Source: Candidatus Rokuibacteriota bacterium
GTDB taxonomy: Bacteria > Methylomirabilota > Methylomirabilia > Rokubacteriales > CSP1-6
Assembly: GCA_003220615.1 (NCBI GenBank)
Contig: QHTB01000139.1
Location: 63,983 to 127,982 of the forward strand
DNA: 64,000 nucleotides
Reading direction: 5' to 3'
Numbering within the stretch: the first letter of the stretch is position 1; each line of letters opens with the position of its first letter. Made by a program: the position numbers and the translations under genes. Below are positions 42,904 through 51,161 of this stretch, piece after piece. The notes below the pieces were generated by a model. That model made no database searches and had not been told where the DNA came from. It saw only the letters and a program-made list of their open reading frames with translations.

Positions 42904-43790
42904 GCTATGAGCTTGATGTGGTCGGGATTGGAGCCGCAGCACGCGCCGACGACGTTACAGCCGGCGTCGAGCAGGGCCGGGTACTCGCGCGCCATGGCCT
43001 CCGGCCCCAGCTCGTAGGTCACGGTGTCGCCCGTGGTCACCGGCAGCCCAGCGTTCGGATACGCGATCAGCGGCGCGTTGGTGACCTTGCGCATGTCGCG
43101 GATGATGACGATGGCGCGGTCGGGCCCACGCCCGCAGTTCATGCCGACGATGTCGGCGCCGGCGCTCAGGAGATTCTTGGCCACCTCGCCCGCGCTCTCG
43201 CCCCACATGGTGCGGTCGCGGTCGTGCATCTCTTCGTACTGGAAAAACATCGTCGCCATCACCGGCAGGTCAGCCACCGCCTTGCAGGCGCGAATCGCCG
43301 CGGTCGCCTCCTGGGGAAACATCATCGTCTCGACGGCGAAGACGTCCACGCCGCCCTCGGCCAGCGCCTCGGCCTGCTCGCGGAACGTCGCCTCGTACTC
43401 CTCGTCGGTCACGCCCTCGTCGAGGGCATAGTCCTGGGGCAGCCGGCTGGTCGGCCCGATGGAGCCGGCCACGTAGCGTCCCGTCGGCGCCGCGGCTCGG
43501 GCCAGCCGCGCGCCCTTCTCGTTCAGCTCGCGCGTGCGATCACCGATCTGATACTCGTTGAGCTTGAGCCGGGTGCCTCCGAACGTGTTGGTCTCGACGA
43601 TGTCGCTGCCGGCGTCGAAGTAGCCCTGATGGATCCCGCGGACGACGTCGGCGTGGGTGTCGTTCCACAGCTCGGGGCAGGCGCCGTTCAGGAGCCCGGC
43701 GGCGAAGAGCATGGTGCCGTACCCGCCGTCGAAGACGAGCGTCTGGCCGCCGCGAATGCGCTCGACGACTTCCCAGCCGCGTGCCTTCAC
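42864..43790 (-). CDS. Homocysteine S-methyltransferase family protein
   Basis: A 308-residue MetH N-terminal-domain-like protein. It carries LVFDGGYGTMLFAAG, IVETNTFGGTRLKLNEY, a zinc Cys in GMNCGRGPD and the pair GACCGSNPDH. It transfers methyl from a corrinoid protein to homocysteine, giving methionine. The GTG start overlaps the corrinoid protein stop (GTGA). Together with its neighbours it covers MetH except the folate-binding domain. Confidence 0.92.
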   Translation of the reverse strand: MKARGWEVVERIRGGQTLVFDGGYGTMLFAAGLLNGACPELWNDTHADVVRGIHQGYFDAGSDIVETNTFGGTRLKLNEYQIGDRTRELNEKGARLARAAAPTGRYVAGSIGPTSRLPQDYALDEGVTDEEYEATFREQAEALAEGGVDVFAVETMMFPQEATAAIRACKAVADLPVMATMFFQYEEMHDRDRTMWGESAGEVAKNLLSAGADIVGMNCGRGPDRAIVIIRDMRKVTNAPLIAYPNAGLPVTTGDTVTYELGPEAMAREYPALLDAGCNVVGACCGSNPDHIKLIAEVVRSRRAERRR

Positions 43791-44458
43791 CGGGCGACCT
43801 CGACGCCGACGCCGAGCAGCTGCTTGGCTTTGACGACCGCCTGCGTGGAGTCCCGCGCGTAGCCGTCCGCGCCGATCTCGTCGGCGAAGGCCTGGCTCAC
43901 CGGGGCGCCGCCCACCATCACCTTCACGCGCTCGCGCAGGCCGGCCTTGATGAGGGCATCGATGGTGCGCTTCATGGCCGGCATGGTGGTCGTCATGAGG
44001 GCGGAGATGCCGACGATGTTGGCGCTGTGCTCCTGGACGGCGGCGACGAACTTCTCGGGCGCCACGTCCCGGCCGAGGTTCACGACCTTGAAGCCGGCGC
44101 CCTCCTTCATCATCGCGACGAGGTTCTTCCCGATGTCGTGGAGATCGCCCTGGGCGGTCCCGATGACGACGATGCCGAGATTGTCGTCGGGTCGCGCCGC
44201 CGCGGTGATGAGCGGCTTGAGCAGGTCGAGGCCGGCGTACATCGCGCGGGCCGAGAGGAGCACCTGGGGCACGTAGTACTCGTTGCGCCGGAATTTTTCG
44301 CCGACGACGTCCATGCCCGGAATGAGTCCCTTGAAGATGAGCTCCTTCGGCTCCATCGCGAGATCGAGGCCCTCGCGCGTCTTCCTGGCCACCGTATCCT
44401 TGTCACCGAGGATCAGCGCCCGCGCCATCGTCGGAAAATCGAAATCGCTCGCGCTCAT
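43787..44458 (-). CDS. Corrinoid (B12-binding) protein
   Basis: A 223-residue protein of the MtaC/MttC/MetH cobalamin-binding type. A helical cap (about 1-90; GLIPGMDVVGEKFRRNEYYVPQVLLSARAM) precedes the Rossmann-like B12 domain with the base-off motif GTAQGDLHDIGKNLV, whose His would coordinate cobalt. VVNLGRDVAPEKFV and VKVMVGGAPVSQ follow. It carries the methyl group between methyltransferases. First gene of the corrinoid module. Confidence 0.95.
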   Translation of the reverse strand: MSASDFDFPTMARALILGDKDTVARKTREGLDLAMEPKELIFKGLIPGMDVVGEKFRRNEYYVPQVLLSARAMYAGLDLLKPLITAAARPDDNLGIVVIGTAQGDLHDIGKNLVAMMKEGAGFKVVNLGRDVAPEKFVAAVQEHSANIVGISALMTTTMPAMKRTIDALIKAGLRERVKVMVGGAPVSQAFADEIGADGYARDSTQAVVKAKQLLGVGVEVAR

Positions 44459-44500
44459 GTCGCTTTCGGTTCTAACACACGGGTCGCGGAGCGGCAAACC

Positions 44501-46582
44501 TTACCGCGGTTTGTGCCCACTCACGTACTCGGCGATGACGGGCTCCCCGTCGGGCTCGACGGTGGTGAAGGCGATGCCGGCGGCGTCGCCGCGTCGCCAG
44601 ATGATCGTGCCCTGGGCGGCGAGCGTCCTGGGTAGCGTCGCACCGTCGCAGCGGATCTCGAGCGCCAGGCCGGCCGGCCAGTCGTCGGGCAAACCGGTCA
44701 CCGACACGCCCCCCTGGCCCACGTCGCACGTGCGGACGACGCACGTCCGTCCCCCGTCCACCGCCACCAGCGTCGCGGCCGTCGTCAGCGTCGCGCGCGG
44801 ATACTTGCGGATGTCGGAGGGAAGGACGGCGAAGATCTTCACGGGCAGCGCCTTGCCCTTGACCGAGACCTCGCCCAGCTCCCGGGTGAAGAACCGCCCT
44901 CGCACCGCCTCGGCGGTCGCCTCGCTGACGATGATGCCGGTGCCGTAGTCCTTGGTCAGGCTCTCCAGACGCGCCGCCAGGTTGACCGTGTCGCCGATGG
45001 CCGTGTACTCGAGACGCTGGCGCGAGCCCATCGTGCCCACGACGGCTTCGCCGGTATTGATGCCGACGCCGTTCCGGATCTGCACGCCCAGCTTCGCTTC
45101 CCAGCGCGCGGACACCGCCAGCGTGCGCTCCTGGAACTCCAGGCCGGTCAGGATGGCCTTGGCCGCGTGGTCGGCGTCCTCGAAGGGCGCGTTGTAGAGG
45201 GCCATGATGCAGTCACCGATGTACTTGTCGACCGTGCCGCCGTGGCGGAAGACGACCTCGGTCATCTCCGTCAGGTACTCGCGTAGCATCTCGGCCACCT
45301 GCTCGGGCTCGACCTTCTCGGAGATCGACGTGAATCCGCGGATGTCCGAGAAGAGCACGGTGACCATGCGGCGCCGCGACCCCAGCGAAACGTCGGCGCG
45401 ATGACGGACGATCTCGTTCAGCACGTCCGGGGAGAAGAACTGGGAGAGGCGCCGCCGCTCGCGTTGCTCGCGCACGTAGTTGTCGACGACCGTGGCGCCG
45501 TAGCCAAGGACGAGCGCGAGCGTGATGCCGATCGCCTGGAACCACACGTGCACGACGATGAAGGCCGCCACGGTCCCGGCCGCCAGCGCCACCCAGACCA
45601 GCGCGACCGCCACGAAGGCCCGCGCGACTCGCAATCGGGCCGCGAGCCCGGCGGCGCCCAACGCCGCGATCGCCATCCCGACGAGACTCACCGCGCGCGG
45701 AACGGGCCGGATGCGATCGCCGCGGACGAGGGTGTCGATGACGTTGGCGTGGATCTCGACCCCCGACATCGTGCCGGTGGACGCGAACGGTGTGGGGAAC
45801 ACGTCGTGGAGGACCACGCTGGTCGGGCCGATGAGCACGATGGCGTCGCGGAAGGTCTCCGGCCGTACCTCACCCCCCACGACGCGGTGATACGGCACCC
45901 ACGGGAACGTCCGCGGCCCCCCGCGAAAGTTGATGATGATCTCGTCGACCGACGGTCGCGGCGACACGGTGAGCCCGTGAGCTGCCGCCAGCCGATGCAG
46001 CACCCAGTCGAACGCCATCTCCCTGGTCTCGCCGAGGACGACATGGGACGGCGCGCGGCGCAAGTGGGCATCGATGTCCGGGTACATGTTGATCGGCGCC
46101 ACCGCGGCCGCGCCGCGACGGATGACGGGCAGCGGCATGGTACTCGCTGCCTTTTCAACGGCGCGGTTGCCGATGTACTCCACCGTGTCTGCCCGGGCAG
46201 CCCCGAGGACGACATTGCCGGCGCGGGCCACGGCCGCTCCTAGCTCGGCGTCGTCGTGGGGACCGCGCGGCGACGGCTCAGGAAACAGGAGGTCGACCCC
46301 GATGACCAGCGGACGTCCGGAACTGATGACGTCGAGCAGCTTGCCATGCAGGGCCCGGGGGAACGGCCAAGGGAGATTCAGCTCATGGAAGGAGTCTTCG
46401 TCGATGGTGACGATGATGATCGGCGCCGTTGGGGACCGCTGACCGCGCAGCTCGAAGAGGCGGTTGAGCGTGCCCAGCTCGACCGTATCGAGTGCGCCGA
46501 GCAACGTCAGGGTGACCATGGCAAGGGCGGCAGCCCCGCCGGTGATGAGGGTGCGCGGGCTCGGCAGCTCAGCGAACGGCAT
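44501..46582 (-). CDS. CHASE2 - class III nucleotide cyclase - PilZ protein
   Basis: A 693-residue membrane signalling protein. An N-terminal helix (about 14-32) leads to a periplasmic CHASE2 domain (to about 290), then three helices (about 297-370), a class III cyclase domain (from about 415) and a C-terminal PilZ-like domain (about 590-690; VRTCDVGQGGVSVTGLP). Cyclase metals: Asp in LFSDIRGFTSI and in VDKYIGDCIMA; the Lys of VDKY favours ATP; YTAIGDTVNLAARLES holds the transition-state residues. It probably makes cAMP on an external cue, with PilZ possibly sensing c-di-GMP; the RxxxR motif is not clear, so ligand binding is uncertain. Confidence 0.88.
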   Translation of the reverse strand: MPFAELPSPRTLITGGAAALAMVTLTLLGALDTVELGTLNRLFELRGQRSPTAPIIIVTIDEDSFHELNLPWPFPRALHGKLLDVISSGRPLVIGVDLLFPEPSPRGPHDDAELGAAVARAGNVVLGAARADTVEYIGNRAVEKAASTMPLPVIRRGAAAVAPINMYPDIDAHLRRAPSHVVLGETREMAFDWVLHRLAAAHGLTVSPRPSVDEIIINFRGGPRTFPWVPYHRVVGGEVRPETFRDAIVLIGPTSVVLHDVFPTPFASTGTMSGVEIHANVIDTLVRGDRIRPVPRAVSLVGMAIAALGAAGLAARLRVARAFVAVALVWVALAAGTVAAFIVVHVWFQAIGITLALVLGYGATVVDNYVREQRERRRLSQFFSPDVLNEIVRHRADVSLGSRRRMVTVLFSDIRGFTSISEKVEPEQVAEMLREYLTEMTEVVFRHGGTVDKYIGDCIMALYNAPFEDADHAAKAILTGLEFQERTLAVSARWEAKLGVQIRNGVGINTGEAVVGTMGSRQRLEYTAIGDTVNLAARLESLTKDYGTGIIVSEATAEAVRGRFFTRELGEVSVKGKALPVKIFAVLPSDIRKYPRATLTTAATLVAVDGGRTCVVRTCDVGQGGVSVTGLPDDWPAGLALEIRCDGATLPRTLAAQGTIIWRRGDAAGIAFTTVEPDGEPVIAEYVSGHKPR

Positions 46583-46624
46583 CCTGCTGACTATACGGCC
46601 AAGCAGGGTGACGAGGGGGGATGG

Positions 46625-47221
46625 CTAGGAGCGTCCGGTCTCTCGGCGCGGCACCCCGAGGACAAGTTTTTCCCTGGGCGAGCGCACCACATAGGCAAAA
46701 GGGGGCTCTTTCAGGCTAAACCCGAGCACGCACCGCGGCCCACCGTCCGGCCGGTCGTTGACGGCAACGAGGATCGCACCCGGATGCGGCGCGTCGTCGA
46801 TCGGACGCGTCACTCCCCAGGCCTGCGGCACCGACAAGACCTGGATGGAGATCAATCGAGACTCGTCGGCGTCATAGAAATAGCTCAGGTCGAAGACGCC
46901 TCCCTTGCCGCCATCGAGCACGATCTTGAACACGTGAAGGCCGCTCTTGAGCACCTGATGAACCCGGTGTTCCCTGGTCCGATGTAAGGCAAAGGCGCCT
47001 TCGAGCATCGCTTCGCACTTCAACTCCTCAGCCCTGGGCGATGCTCTTTCCCCACGGATGGCGTCGAGCTCGGGCGTGAGCGTTTTCAGGTGATCCTCGG
47101 CCTGAAATGCCCGTGCCTTCCACAGATGGGACGCCCCCACCTGGGCCTCGACGTGCCCAGTGCCGGCAATCGCCAGGAGGTTGAGAAATACCGCGGCGGC
47201 CGCGCCAATCAGTGGTCGCAT
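46625..47221 (-). CDS. Secreted hypothetical protein
   Basis: A 198-residue protein with a signal peptide (hydrophobic 5-20, likely cleavage after VEA). The mature part has an acidic/basic helical N-terminus and a beta-rich C-terminal half (HVFKIVLDGGKGGVFDLSYFYD). Not recognised. It lies 42 bp upstream of the cyclase on the same strand and might take part in its sensing; that is inference. Base composition here is a little less GC-rich than its neighbours. Confidence 0.65.
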   Translation of the reverse strand: MRPLIGAAAAVFLNLLAIAGTGHVEAQVGASHLWKARAFQAEDHLKTLTPELDAIRGERASPRAEELKCEAMLEGAFALHRTREHRVHQVLKSGLHVFKIVLDGGKGGVFDLSYFYDADESRLISIQVLSVPQAWGVTRPIDDAPHPGAILVAVNDRPDGGPRCVLGFSLKEPPFAYVVRSPREKLVLGVPRRETGRS

Positions 47222-47465
47222 GATCTATTGCTTCATGGCTGTGGCACACGATGCCAGGACTCTTCCCTGGCTTCTGCAAGCGGTACGCCACGCTGGCGGC
47301 GAGCATCGTCTCCTCATTCTCCCAAGCTAGCCCGCGGCATGCCGAAGGCCATCAAGATTTCACCTGGGAGGGACCACCCGGAAGGACCGGCGATGCCCGG
47401 GACGCATGACGACCGTTACGCTAAGTGAGTGACCAGGCGGGAAGAAGTGCTAGTCTAAATTGGAT

Positions 47466-48230
47466 ATGAAGGTTCGAGTGCTCGGCGCCTTCGGAAGCGA
47501 AGGGCTGGGCCAGCGTCCCTCCGCGTTTCTCGTCAACGACCGCGTCCTGGTCGACGCCGGTAGCGTCAGCGGCGCTCTCACGGTCCCCGAGCAACTCGAG
47601 GTCGAGCACGCCCTGATCACCCACACGCACCTCGATCACGTCGCCGGACTCGCGTTCCTGGCGGAAACGCTCGCGTGCTGCAGCGCTCGACGCCCGGTCA
47701 CGGTGGCCAGCACGGCGCCCATCGTGGATGCCCTGAAGACGGCGGTGTTCAACAACGTGGTGTGGCCCGATTTCGCGCGGATCCCCGACGCCACCACCCC
47801 GGTCGTCAAATACCGCACGCTGGTCGAGGAGGCCGAGCAGCGCGTGGGCGATCTGTGGGTGACCCCGGTCGCAGTGACGCACACGGTTCCCACGGTTGGC
47901 TTCGTGATCCACGATGGAACACGAGGGTTCGTGTACTCCGGTGACACCGGTCCGACGCGGGCCCTGTGGAGCGCGGCCCGCGGTCTCACCAGTATCCGGG
48001 CGGTCATTCTCGAGTGCGCGTTCCCGAGCCGGCTGGCCGCCCTGGCCGAAGCCGCTCGTCACATGACCCCGGCGCTCATCCAGCGCGAGCTCGACAAGCT
48101 GCCGCCCGAGGTCCCGATCTGGATCTATCACGTGAAACCGCAGTTCTTCGACGAGACGGCTGACGAGCTGGCGCGAATCGGGGACGGCCGCGTCGTGATG
48201 ATGGAGCAGGACAAGACCTACCCGCTGTAG
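47466..48230 (+). CDS. Class II 3',5'-cyclic-nucleotide phosphodiesterase-like MBL-fold protein
   Basis: A 254-residue metallo-beta-lactamase-fold hydrolase. It opens MKVRVLGAFGSEG, has the metal motif THTHLDHVAGL, a later His in VAVTHTVPTVGF, Asp in YSGDTGPT and His in WIYHVKPQF. The motif and full-length pattern fit class II cyclic nucleotide phosphodiesterases (CpdP/yeast PDE1 type). The pairing with the nearby cyclase supports cAMP breakdown. The ATG at 47466 is preferred over a TTG at 47460. The 244-bp gap upstream shows no gene. Confidence 0.85.
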   Translation: MKVRVLGAFGSEGLGQRPSAFLVNDRVLVDAGSVSGALTVPEQLEVEHALITHTHLDHVAGLAFLAETLACCSARRPVTVASTAPIVDALKTAVFNNVVWPDFARIPDATTPVVKYRTLVEEAEQRVGDLWVTPVAVTHTVPTVGFVIHDGTRGFVYSGDTGPTRALWSAARGLTSIRAVILECAFPSRLAALAEAARHMTPALIQRELDKLPPEVPIWIYHVKPQFFDETADELARIGDGRVVMMEQDKTYPL

Positions 48231-48252
48231 TTCATTTGCTTCCTTTCTCGCG

Positions 48253-49356
48253 TCAGGTGTCGGCGGGCAGCAGGACAACGGTGTCGGAAGAGACTTCGAC
48301 CCGGACGCGGTCACCGACCCGGAAGATGGCCGTGTCGGTCGCCGGCAACTCCACGCGGACCGGCGTGCCGGTGCGGATGTCGATCTCGTAGAGATAGCGC
48401 GCGCCCTCGAAGACGCGAAGACTGACGGTTCCTGGAATGCTCGGGCCGCGGGCCATGGCGGCGTCGACGATCGACAACGTCTCCGGCCGCAGGACGAGGA
48501 CGCCCGGGGTGCCCTGGCGAAAGGCGCCGATTCCAGCCACCGGTACCCGGTCTCCCGCCTCCGTCGCGACGACGACGCCGATCTCACGAACTTCCACCAC
48601 CTTCACGGGCAGATAGTTTGCCGGCCCGAGCGCCTGGGCGACGGCGTGGCTGGCCGGACGACGGTAGAGCTGCTCGGGATCACCAACCTGCAGGAGCCGG
48701 CCGTTCTCGACGACGCCGATACGGTCCGAGAGCGCGAGGGCGTCGGCGGCGTCCCGCGTCGCACAGATCGTCGTCACCGCGAGGTCCCGATGCAGCCGGG
48801 CCACCTCGAGCCGCAGGGTCTTGCGCGCGCCCGGATCGAGGTGGGCCAACGGTTCGTCCAGCAGCAGGACCCGGGGCTCGACGGCGAGCGCGCGGGCCAG
48901 CGCGAGGCGCCGGCGCTGCTCGAGCGTCAGGTCGTCGGGCTTGCGGCCGGCGACATCGGTCAGACCGAGCCGCCTCAACACGGTCTCGATGCGCTCGGCC
49001 ATGTCGTCGCGACCGACACCGCCCAGGTCGAGAGCGAAGGCCACGTGGGCGCGAGCATCCAGATGCGGCCACAGCGCGCCCTGATGGAACACGTACCCGA
49101 TCCCGCGTCGAGCGGCGGGCAGATGCGCGATGTCCTCGGCGTCGACGATCACGCGGCCACCGCTGAGTGGCAGAAATCCGGCGATGGCCCGGAGGATCGC
49201 CGTCTTGCCTGAGTGCGGCGGCCCCACGAACGTGAAGAACTCGCCGTAGCGGACGTGGAGCGAGATGCTCTCGAGGTACGGCGGAGTTCCCGTGGCCGTC
49301 CGCATCTCCTCGAGGCGGATGTCGACCAGTGGCCGGCTCGTGAACCCCTGGGCCAT
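48253..49356 (-). CDS. ABC ATPase with TOBE domain; degenerate signature and H-loop
   Basis: A 367-residue ATPase of the MalK/PotA-like group. Walker A GPPHSGKT (45-52), Q-loop Gln92 and Walker B VLLLDEP (163-169) are intact. The signature LSGGQ reads LTLEQ (143-147) and the H-loop His reads Arg (CATRD, Arg201). A C-terminal TOBE-like region follows (VLRPETLSIVD, about 290-365). No ABC permease or binding protein is near; it is coupled by a one-base TGATG overlap to the MFS gene upstream. It may lack normal ATP hydrolysis or work with an unlinked permease. Confidence 0.88.
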   Translation of the reverse strand: MAQGFTSRPLVDIRLEEMRTATGTPPYLESISLHVRYGEFFTFVGPPHSGKTAILRAIAGFLPLSGGRVIVDAEDIAHLPAARRGIGYVFHQGALWPHLDARAHVAFALDLGGVGRDDMAERIETVLRRLGLTDVAGRKPDDLTLEQRRRLALARALAVEPRVLLLDEPLAHLDPGARKTLRLEVARLHRDLAVTTICATRDAADALALSDRIGVVENGRLLQVGDPEQLYRRPASHAVAQALGPANYLPVKVVEVREIGVVVATEAGDRVPVAGIGAFRQGTPGVLVLRPETLSIVDAAMARGPSIPGTVSLRVFEGARYLYEIDIRTGTPVRVELPATDTAIFRVGDRVRVEVSSDTVVLLPADT

Positions 49357-50474
49357 CAGAACGCGCTCGCCCGATGCGTGCCGCGAGCCAGCGCCAGCGG
49401 CACGCAGCCCAGGCCCAGGGCCGCCAGGATCACGTACACCACCGACGCCGGTCCCCAGGCGAGCATCGTCGTCGCCATCACCGGCCCAAGGAATCCGGCG
49501 GCGATGCGAGCCGAGTTGATCGCGCCGATGACCTGACCGCTGCCGTGCTGCGCGATACGGGCCACCACCAGTGGAAAGACCGGCGTGATGAAGAGAACCT
49601 GGAAGAACCGCAGCGCCCCATAGCCCCACACCGATCGTGGCACCGCCAGCGCTGCGAGGCAAAGCGACGAGGCCGTGAGGAGACTCGCGATAACGACCCG
49701 ATCGGTGCCGAGGTCGCCGAGCCGTGGGGTGAGGACGGCGCCGAGCGCGGCGGCGACGCCGGACGCGAAGATGACCAGGCCGCCGACCTCGAGCGTCGCG
49801 GCCGGCGCGACGCCGAGTGACACGAGGATTCGCGGCAGGATGGCCGGCAGGAAGAACACGTGGATGTTGGCGCCCAGCACGATGAGCCCCACGGTGACCA
49901 GATCCCCGAGGCCTACGCCTGCCGGTGCATCGCGCCGAGGGCGGGCATCGACCGGCTCGGGCGCGAGCCAGCCAACCAGGGCCGCACAACCCAGCAAAAT
50001 CAGGGCGCCCACGACGAACGAGGGACGGAACCCGATGCGCGCGGCGATGAGCGCGCCCGCGAGCGGACCGATGACCTGCCCGATCGTCATGCCGGACTGA
50101 ATCGCCGCGACCTGACGGCGGACGGTGAAGGCATCTCCAGACCGGCCGGCCATCATGAATGCGAACGTCGACGCCGCCCCCATGACGCCGAGGACGAGGC
50201 GCGCGAGAAAGAGGCCGGGCAGCGTCGTGGCCACCACCATCCCGAAGAAGGCGACGCCCTGAAACACCTGGACGGCCACGTACAGGCGTCGGGGTCGACG
50301 GTGTTCGGCGTAGCGCCCCCACAACGGCGCCGTCAGCACGGTGACCAGCGGCGAGATGCCGAGAATCCAGCCGGTCCAACGCAGCGTCGATGCCGCGTCC
50401 CCATGAGCGATGGTCTCGATGTAGAACGGCAGGCTCACGAAGACGAACGACCACGCGAAGGTGCCCAGGAACAT
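49356..50474 (-). CDS. MFS transporter
   Basis: A 372-residue major facilitator protein with about 12 helices. The first helix begins almost at the ATG (MFLGTFAWSFVFVSLPFYIE); typical motifs are WGRYAEHRRPRRLYV after helix 2-3 and LFLARLVLGVMGAASTF. The substrate is unknown. The short N-terminus could mean a start upstream at a non-standard codon. Its stop overlaps the ATPase start, an unusual MFS/ABC pairing. Confidence 0.88.
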   Translation of the reverse strand: MFLGTFAWSFVFVSLPFYIETIAHGDAASTLRWTGWILGISPLVTVLTAPLWGRYAEHRRPRRLYVAVQVFQGVAFFGMVVATTLPGLFLARLVLGVMGAASTFAFMMAGRSGDAFTVRRQVAAIQSGMTIGQVIGPLAGALIAARIGFRPSFVVGALILLGCAALVGWLAPEPVDARPRRDAPAGVGLGDLVTVGLIVLGANIHVFFLPAILPRILVSLGVAPAATLEVGGLVIFASGVAAALGAVLTPRLGDLGTDRVVIASLLTASSLCLAALAVPRSVWGYGALRFFQVLFITPVFPLVVARIAQHGSGQVIGAINSARIAAGFLGPVMATTMLAWGPASVVYVILAALGLGCVPLALARGTHRASAF

Positions 50475-50836
50475 CGCGAGCGGAATGACGTGGTACTTCA
50501 GGCGGTCACGACCGGGGTGCCCAGGAACCGGAACGGCGCGGCTTCATTCGTGGTGATCCTGTCGAAGCCTGAAAAACAGGACGCCGTTCGCCGACGCGCT
50601 CGGGAACGTCGACGAACGGCGCTGTTCGCTGCTGACTCCGGAATCAGCGGGCGACGGGGATCTCAATTGCAAAGACCTAGCCGAGGCAAGAAATCCCGCA
50701 ATTGAGGCCGTTCCTGGGGGCGAGGCCCCACGTCCTGCGCAAACCGTCAATCCTCGCGACGTGAACTTTCGGGCCATTGTAGCGGTCGGAGACAGGTCCG
50801 CAAGTTGATCCAATTCCCTCGCGTGTGCTATCAGGC
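50475..50836. other. Noncoding gap with a series of inverted repeats
   Basis: No credible protein lies in this 362-bp gap. It holds four inverted repeats in order: CCTG/CAGG at 50568-50580; CGCCGTTCG (50582-50590) with CGAACGGCG (50613-50621); CTCAATTGC (50662-50670) with GCAATTGAG (50698-50706); TGGGG/CCCCA at 50715-50730. It may be a structured RNA, overlapping terminators, or the control region of the plus-strand gene at 50837. Confidence 0.45.
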
Positions 50837-51161
50837 ATGTCTTGCGCACTCGAGGACGGCGGCATGCTGAGTGAAGACGAGCGGCGCGTCCTCGCGATGT
50901 TCTGCTTCAACTACCAGGTGGCGGCCTGCCGCGATTGCCAGCGCGGCTTCAAGCTCACTGAAACCCACGTCGAGGTCGGGGGCCTGCCTGCACATCCTCA
51001 CGTGCAAGGCGATCAGCCTGGCTCTGGGTGAGCGAGTGGAGCGGAGCCGACGCACGATCAAGGAGAGTGCGCTGTTGAGGGCGGCATCCGAGGTGCTGGC
51101 GGCGGAAAGTGAAGAGCGCGCCCAGCGGGCGTGGCGTCGGACGATGCCGGACAGCCGCTAG
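50837..51161 (+). pseudogene. Small CxxC protein gene with a frameshift
   Basis: From the ATG at 50837 the frame encodes a helical start (MLSEDERRVLAMFCFNYQVA) and ACRDCQRGFKLTETHVEVG. At a GGGGG run (about 50980-50984) removal of one base shifts to a frame that reads ACLHILTCKAISLALGERVE and a charged helical C-terminus. The joined protein is about 107 residues with two pairs of cysteines (CRDC, and later C), perhaps a zinc ribbon. The shift is either real or an assembly indel in the G-run. Convergent overlap with the selenoprotein gene. Confidence 0.5.

Noticed and set aside
41418..43862. An 814-codon open frame on the plus strand
   Set aside because: It runs antisense to the enoyl-CoA hydratase and corrinoid genes, which have clear motifs; its own sequence is a low-complexity Arg/His/Ala/Glu shadow.
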